Part shown: one piece after another, positions 59,149 through 64,000 of the stretch
Position numbering within the stretch: the first letter of the stretch is position 1
Layout: every line of letters begins with the position of its first letter
Assembly (NCBI GenBank): GCA_013180625.2
Contig: SNVD02009955.1
Span: forward strand, 310,001-374,000
Direction: 5' to 3'
Length of the DNA: 64,000 nt
Source of the DNA: Boswellia sacra
Lineage: Eukaryota; Streptophyta; Magnoliopsida; Sapindales; Burseraceae
The notes under the pieces: model-generated
What the model was told of the DNA's origin: nothing
What the model saw: the letters and a program-made list of their open reading frames with translations, nothing else
Databases searched by the model: none
Made by a program: the position numbers and the translations under genes

Positions 59149-59260
59149 ATGCTGCTGAGTCCACAACCGAAGGCCAGAGACTTTTCCTTAGTGGTCAAGT
59201 TGATGATCGTACAATCCAAAAATATGAGAAAGAGGCAAAGGATAAAAGCAGAGAAAGCTG
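59149..59260 (+). pseudogene. eRF3 release factor GTPase, next exon with ruined P-loop
   Basis: Spliced after GHV it gives DAAESTTEGQRLFLSGQVDD and RTIQKYEKEAKDKSRE before a GT donor. The family P-loop GHVDAGKSTT has Gly-Lys changed to Ala-Glu, which would abolish GTP binding. The rest of the GTPase is absent. Confidence 0.85.
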
Positions 59261-59762
59261 GTGAGACTGCCTTAGAGTATCTTGCAACCATATTCTTCAT
59301 GGCTTTATAAAAGAAGGCGAATGGAGTTTTAACTTTGTTTTATCTTGAAACGTGCCCTAGAAGCATACAGTTTCACTCTTCGATGTCAAGTTGTTGCTTT
59401 GTTTCGTTTAGTTTTCTACTTATGCCTCTGCATATGAAAATTGCAGCCTGTTATGTGTTTATTAATCGTTATTGATATAAACCAAAAGGTTGAGTTTGCA
59501 TGAGATAGTTGGCAATTATAATATCTGCTAAATTATCTAGAAATTTACTGCTCTTGGTCTTCTCATTTGGTTTTGCTATTGATTCAATTTGGCTATCTGT
59601 CTACTGGTTGTTTTATAATTTGAAGTAAAAGAGAAGAAGTACTTAATTTGCCTATCATCAATTGTATAATCAATTTGTTCATGTATCATTCATCTTCATT
59701 ATAATTGTTGATCAAATCATCTAATTTATTACTCAGGTATGTGTTGTTTTTGGATTTTTCAG

Positions 59763-59876
59763 TGTATCGAAGGGTGAAGGTGAGAGAACAAGATCAACAA
59801 GATGATCACTTTTCTCCCCAAAATGATAGAGGATCTCTTCTGTTCCTGACGACTCTTGAATCTCTTTCTTTACAAG
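59763..59876 (+). pseudogene. Unassigned captured exon
   Basis: Between a TTTTCAG acceptor and a possible AAG|GTGG donor the frame reads YRRVKVREQDQQDDHFSPQN and then LLFLTTLESLSLQ. Reading on gives a Pro/Ser/Lys-rich tail to a stop at 59960. I do not recognise the donor gene; it may be an upstream part of the Ycf45-like gene or a fifth source. Confidence 0.4.
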
Positions 59877-60066
59877 GTGGCCCTTCTTCCCCGAGAAAAA
59901 TAAATTCTAGTAATCCAAAAATAAATTCTGTTGGGGGAAAAATGTCGATAACTATTCATTGAAATTTAAATCTACAATAGAAGGATACCACATTGTTAAG
60001 AATAATGCAGTTGGCTACCCTGATTAAGCTGGTCACGGGATAATAAAAATTTTTTAATATTTGCAG

Positions 60067-60216
60067 GGAAATAGCTCGGATGCTTGCAAATGATTATCAA
60101 AACGTGTGATGATTGTTGACACTTCCAATGAGATAGGTGGGGATGGTGATATACCTCATTCAGGAATAGGTAATGCTCGTCGGATGCAAGTCCCTAATTC
60201 TGACATGCAACATAAG
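60067..60216 (+). pseudogene. Ycf45-like P-loop NTPase, captured exon with frameshift
   Basis: [11 protein letters not shown] then, after a one-base loss near 60101, [20 protein letters not shown] and [15 protein letters not shown] to a GT donor. It matches the segment after Walker A in plant homologues of chloroplast Ycf45 (AAA-type NTPases). The Walker A exon is missing. Confidence 0.82.
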
Positions 60217-60727
60217 GTATGAACCACAGCTGTTTGATTTCAGTTGTCCTCATTAGTTTCATAATGAAGGTTTGATTACTGGAAAATTGAGTGGTTGAAG
60301 TTCGTTGGTCATATATTATTAGAATAAATTTCTGAACTATAAAAAAAAAATAGTTACATGATGACATTGTCTGACCTCTTCAAATCCCAAGGAGAATATA
60401 CTAGAAAGAAAAATATTCTTTCATGTTGGTTTATTAAACTGTGAGCTTTGTTATCTTGTAAATATGTAATACAGATTTATGTTTAATGTAATACTTTTTA
60501 TTATCTGAATAACTAGATAGTTTATACTATGTTCTATAGATTCTTCTCTCTCTTCCCTTCCAATGATGTTGAAGTTTTATATGGCATACTGATCAACATG
60601 AATTGTAGAATCCTTATTCTTTCATTTCTTTATTTTGCCTTTTCTCATTCCTGGAGTTTGTTATATATCAATCCTTGAACTAAGCATTTTTCAGGGTTTC
60701 TCATGTTCATAATCTTATATGTTTCAG

Positions 60728-60919
60728 GTATTGATAGAAGTTGTGGAAAATCATATGCCACAGGTCATCGTGATTGATGAAATTGGCACAAAACTTGAAG
60801 CAATGGCAGCAATCACGATTGCACAACTTGGAATTCAACTAGTTGCCAACGCTCATGTAGTAACAATGGAGAATTTGATAATGAATCCTTCATTGGAGAT
60901 GCTAGTTGGAGGAATACAG
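60728..60919 (+). pseudogene. Ycf45-like P-loop NTPase, Walker B exon
   Basis: [20 protein letters not shown] then [20 protein letters not shown] and GGIQ before a GT donor. Walker B (VIVIDEIGT) is intact and the frame is open. Confidence 0.88.
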
Positions 60920-61233
60920 GTTGTTGATTATTATTAGTTATGAATTTAGATGCATAGGCTCTAAGCTTCATTTTTCAGTCTTATGAATCTATTAAGGACT
61001 TTGGCATGGGCATTAATGCATAGATAATATGTGGCTTCGATTTTGGCAATCTCACAATAAAATAAGCCATGACAAGCGAGAATGTGGATAAGACAGGATA
61101 AGTACTTGTTAATGAGCATTATATCAGCTCAGTGAGAATCCTGTTTACTAGTCTTATTTCTTTATGCTTATGTATAAGCTTTAAGACAATGATGACCGTT
61201 CTGGTCAATTATGTTACTGCTGAAAATCTTCAG

Positions 61234-61396
61234 AGTGTAACATTGGGGGATGAAGAAGCAAACAGAAGAGGTGTCCAGAAAACAGTACTGGAGATGAGAG
61301 GGCCTTCAACATTTACTTGTGCTGTGGAGATAATTTCAAAGACTGAGTTGCGAGTTCATCGTAGCCTTGAAGCAATAGTGGATGCTATTCTCTCAG
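61234..61396 (+). pseudogene. Ycf45-like P-loop NTPase, next exon
   Basis: SVTLGDEEANRRGVQKTVLE then STFTCAVEIISKTELRVHRS and IVDAILSG across the GT donor. Open frame, in phase with the flanking exons. Confidence 0.88.
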
Positions 61397-61517
61397 GTAT
61401 ATATTCATCTTATTTAAGAACAAAATGCTTACTGTTTTATTTTATATTCATTTCCGTTTAATTGTTTGGGACAATGGTGATAATTCTGTTTTTTTTTTTT
61501 TTTGCTTTCTGGAAAAG

Positions 61518-61696
61518 GTCGTCTCCCAAATGTTGAAATTCGCAGAATGAAGTCTGATGGATCAAAAGAGACCGTGCAACAACAAATATTCAGTGACACT
61601 TCCGCAGACCAGAAAGATGAGATGATAGATCATTATGACCTAGAGATGACAAAGGAAATTACTGGCCATAATGAGTTTGCATCTGAATTTCATTAA
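61518..61696 (+). pseudogene. Ycf45-like P-loop NTPase, last captured exon
   Basis: After AAAAG: RLPNVEIRRMKSDGSKETVQ and an acidic tail ending EFASEFH and TAA (61694-61696). The start agrees with the family; the C-terminal R3H-type region of such proteins is not seen. Confidence 0.75.
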
Positions 61697-62229
61697 AACA
61701 TTGGAGATGATTCTTGGGAAGATGGATTGCCACTTCGGCTGTATGTATATGGGGTATGACATCATGACCTTATAGTTTTGAATGGTAATTAATGGTGTTA
61801 AGGAGTTAATTCTATTGGCTGTTTCATATATTTTGTCTTTGATGTTATCTGGAAAGGTTATGTAGAGTTATATTCTTAAGTGCTAAAACATGTTTTTATT
61901 TGGGTTTTATTGGATGAACTGTTCACGTCTTGGATGTTAATGATAGAAAAACTGCTATCTTCTTGTGTGTCTTCCTCATCCAAAGTATGGCTAAATTAGC
62001 ATAACTAAGTTAGTTGGTAGACTCATTTTAGCTATACATAGAGAAACTCCTTTCAAGGGATTTTTTCAAGCTTATAGCTTTCTGAATTTCTACGATTTTA
62101 TTAAATGTTGATATTGGATGATATTGTAGTTAAGAGGATGATTTTCCTCATTTCAAGGGAATTTTTACTACAAGTTCTGTGTTTGCATCATTTGGTTGAA
62201 ACCTGAGATCTCAATTTGCCCCATATTGA

Positions 62230-62541
62230 TATATATATTAATTTTTTTTAAATACTTGGCTTTTTAAAAACTGCCAAGTATATTTTTTTTTTAATTTTCG
62301 AAACCATTATACTTGGCGGTCAAAAACCGCCAAGTATATTTTTTTTAATTTTTAAACCTACTATATTTGGCGGTCAAAAAACGCCAAGTATCGTCAGATG
62401 CATATTTGGCACTTTGACCGACCGCCAAATATAGTCAACTGACTATATTTGACGGTGCCATTGGTGGCGCTTTTAAGAACGCCAAATATATACATATTTG
62501 ACGGTCAAAGACCGCCAAATATGATCATTTTTCTTGTAGTG
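62230..62541. repeat. Right subterminal region of the gene-carrying CACTA
   Basis: At least eight copies of TTTGGCGGTC / GACCGCCAAATAT in alternating orientation within 300 bp, ending TTTTTCTTGTAGTG. Confidence 0.85.
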
Positions 62542-62792
62542 ATGGTTGTTGACACTCTTTCTTGTTCTACGAGTAGTTGTCAGCAAGCTATATACAATTT
62601 CCAAAAAGTTATGTACACAACTATCCACACACATGTAAACTCCTTCAATCTACAAAATTAGAATGTCATGTTAGAAATAACAAATTGAACACTGAACTTG
62701 GATGTAAATTCATCATAGTTTTAGGATATGATGAACCTGATTTTTTAGCCTTTTTCTTTTCATGCCATTCTCTTGCAATCTTGGATACAAGC

Positions 62793-63170
62793 CTAGCGAC
62801 CCGAGTACAAGGGTTTTTCAGCATCATCTAGCAACTTTTTCAAACATTTGGGGTCATTATCAGCATATTGGAATGCATCATTGACCATATCCACTATATC
62901 ATTGAATGCGTTATCACAATCGTCGAATGATGATTTCATAGTGTTAGTTTCTGCATGCCAAATCCAATTTTTATATTTTGTATCAAATCCTTTCCTAAAT
63001 AAATGGTCTCGTATTTCTTCTTGGGTGTGAAAGGCGCAACATTGACAGGATTTACATAGGCATTTCATGAGGTTTGAATTCATACAATTCAAAGTTGCAA
63101 ATTCTAGAAAGCTATCAACCCCATCCTCATAGTCCTTAGACAATCTATCTTTCCATATCCAAATTTATCC
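62793..63170 (-). pseudogene. CACTA transposase TNP2, N-terminal part
   Basis: Reads RLSKDYEDGVDSFLEFA, CLCKSCQCCAFHTQEEIRDH and LFRKGFDTKYKNWIWHAET, the transposase-associated domain with its Cys residues, then NDAFQYADNDPKCLKKLLDD. The likely original ATG (around 63168) is one base out of frame. After EKPLYSGR the frame stops and the catalytic part is missing. TNP2 is the transposase of En/Spm-type elements. It lies just outside the right end of the gene-carrying CACTA, in the opposite orientation to its genes. Confidence 0.82.
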
Positions 63171-64000
63171 ATTCCAGTAGTTAAGTAATTCACCTGTGTA
63201 ATAAAGATTTTGTTTAGTGATGTTAACTTTTAATTAAAGAGGATGTTAGTGGACACAATTTGAGATTTTTATTATGTAATTCTTGGCTGTGGCCATCTAA
63301 TTAAATTTTATGATACCTAATTCAACTATCTAGATCAATTTTTCTGTTTAAATTAAAATATATTCATAGTTAAAGTAAAATTATAATCTATTAATATTAA
63401 TGTAAACTATTATTAATGTAGCAAGGGCTGAATAGAGAGGCAACAAAATCATATAAACAAAATCAATATAAACTTTGCATGCTAAGAAATTATGTGATAG
63501 GGAATAAGCATTAAAGCATATAAGACAACAAGGATACAAAGAGAAATCAGATCAAGGTCCTCAACCACAATTAAGTTTTGAGGGATTTTAATATTACAAT
63601 GAAGCCATCAAGAAGTGTGCATGAAACAAACAAATTTATTTATATACCAGATTTGTGGCATTTGATTTCTAGCACCACCAAACCAATATATTATGACTTG
63701 TTTTGTTAAAACACCAAACTAGGGAGACAAGCAAATGAAACTAGAATAGCAAGACATAGAAAGATAGAAAGAAAATAATTACCTAAAGATGAAGCAGGTA
63801 GGCTTAAGCTTAGAAATTAACCAAGAGAAGCTACCAGCAAGATAAAATCAAACACCTATAACAAAATATGTTTGGACCCAGAAAGTTTAACAAATAAACC
63901 AATCCAACACTAATTATTATATAATTTCTCTAATTTATCTGTTGTTGGAATATTAAAAGAAGACTAACAGAATATGTTATAAAAAAAAGGATTTTTTTCA
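63171..64000. other. AT-rich stretch to the window end
   Basis: No gene recognised. It may be the 5' side of the TNP2-bearing element, whose end is not in the window. Confidence 0.4.

Larger units (their letters stand above)
55260..62541. mobile_element. Gene-carrying CACTA element with exons of four or more host genes
   Basis: The left end is CACTACAAGAATTTTTTACA followed by TATTTGTCACTTT; the inverse of the right end is CACTACAAGAAAAATGATCA followed by TATTTGGCGGTC. Both share the 11-base start and CATATTTG at the same offset. The 3-bp duplication ATG is at 55257-55259 and 62542-62544. The 7.3-kb interior carries exons from TOM1-like, UTR3, eRF3 and Ycf45-like genes, all plus strand. Subterminal motifs at the two sides are only loosely alike (TTTGTCACTTT versus TTTGGCACTTTG), which is the main reason for doubt. 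Confidence 0.68.

Noticed and set aside
56703..61696. One large functional plant gene
   Set aside because: The exons come from four unrelated families, each lacks most of its parent, and the eRF3 and Ycf45-like pieces carry disabling changes.
54443..62541. Pairing the CACTA end at 54443 with the right end at 62541
   Set aside because: Flanking triplets differ (AAT versus ATG) and subterminal motifs differ (ACCGACA versus GGCGGTC). The end at 55260 has the matching ATG and the shared CATATTTG.

Overview
The window is nuclear DNA of a flowering plant, almost certainly a eudicot. It is AT-rich, has spliced gene fragments (GT..AG introns) with plant-specific homologues (plastid ClpC, DUF4220/DUF594 proteins, TOM1-like, a Ycf45-like NTPase), and is packed with plant transposon types. 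The species cannot be named from sequence alone. I see no gene that is clearly an intact, ordinary host gene; most recognisable coding sequence is transposon-borne, captured or broken.

Layout. Positions 2965-39399 look like one giant CACTA (En/Spm-type) element with matching ends, matching subterminal motifs and a TGA target duplication. Its own DNA is only about 6.5 kb and carries exons of a captured plastid chaperone gene (ClpC). The other ~30 kb are later insertions: a deleted Copia element (6052-13780), itself split by a CACTA element (7119-11649); a Gypsy element (13972-23683) that landed inside a ClpC exon; a second, related Gypsy element (25158-33242); and another CACTA element (33768-38151). 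Four of these five insertions have clear target-site duplications; that of the second Gypsy is probable.

The most interesting content is in the two Gypsy elements (both minus strand, tRNA-Asp-type primer sites). Each has gag but has lost reverse transcriptase and integrase. In the position after pol, each carries the same two-gene cassette: a small basic cysteine-containing protein that resembles plant-virus nucleic-acid-binding proteins, then a homologue of LOG, the cytokinin-activating phosphoribohydrolase. The LOG copy at 17397-17981 is a complete 194-codon frame with nearly all signature residues. The cassette and the non-coding tail after it are conserved between two otherwise diverged elements, which suggests an old acquisition that the family has kept.

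From 39403 to 40410 lies the 3' end of another LTR element, into which the giant CACTA appears to have inserted. Positions 40479-50945 hold three degenerate minus-strand copies of a DUF4220/DUF594 membrane-protein gene; one contains a 327-bp TRIM retrotransposon and a 339-bp hAT MITE. At 53270-54290 is a frameshifted gene joining a bHLH domain to membrane segments, flanked by a SINE-like tail.

Positions 55260-62541 form a second gene-carrying CACTA element. It holds exons of at least four unrelated host genes (TOM1-like VHS protein, UDP-sugar transporter UTR3, translation release factor eRF3, Ycf45-like NTPase), all on the plus strand with splice sites mostly preserved. The window ends with the start of a CACTA transposase (TNP2) gene on the minus strand.
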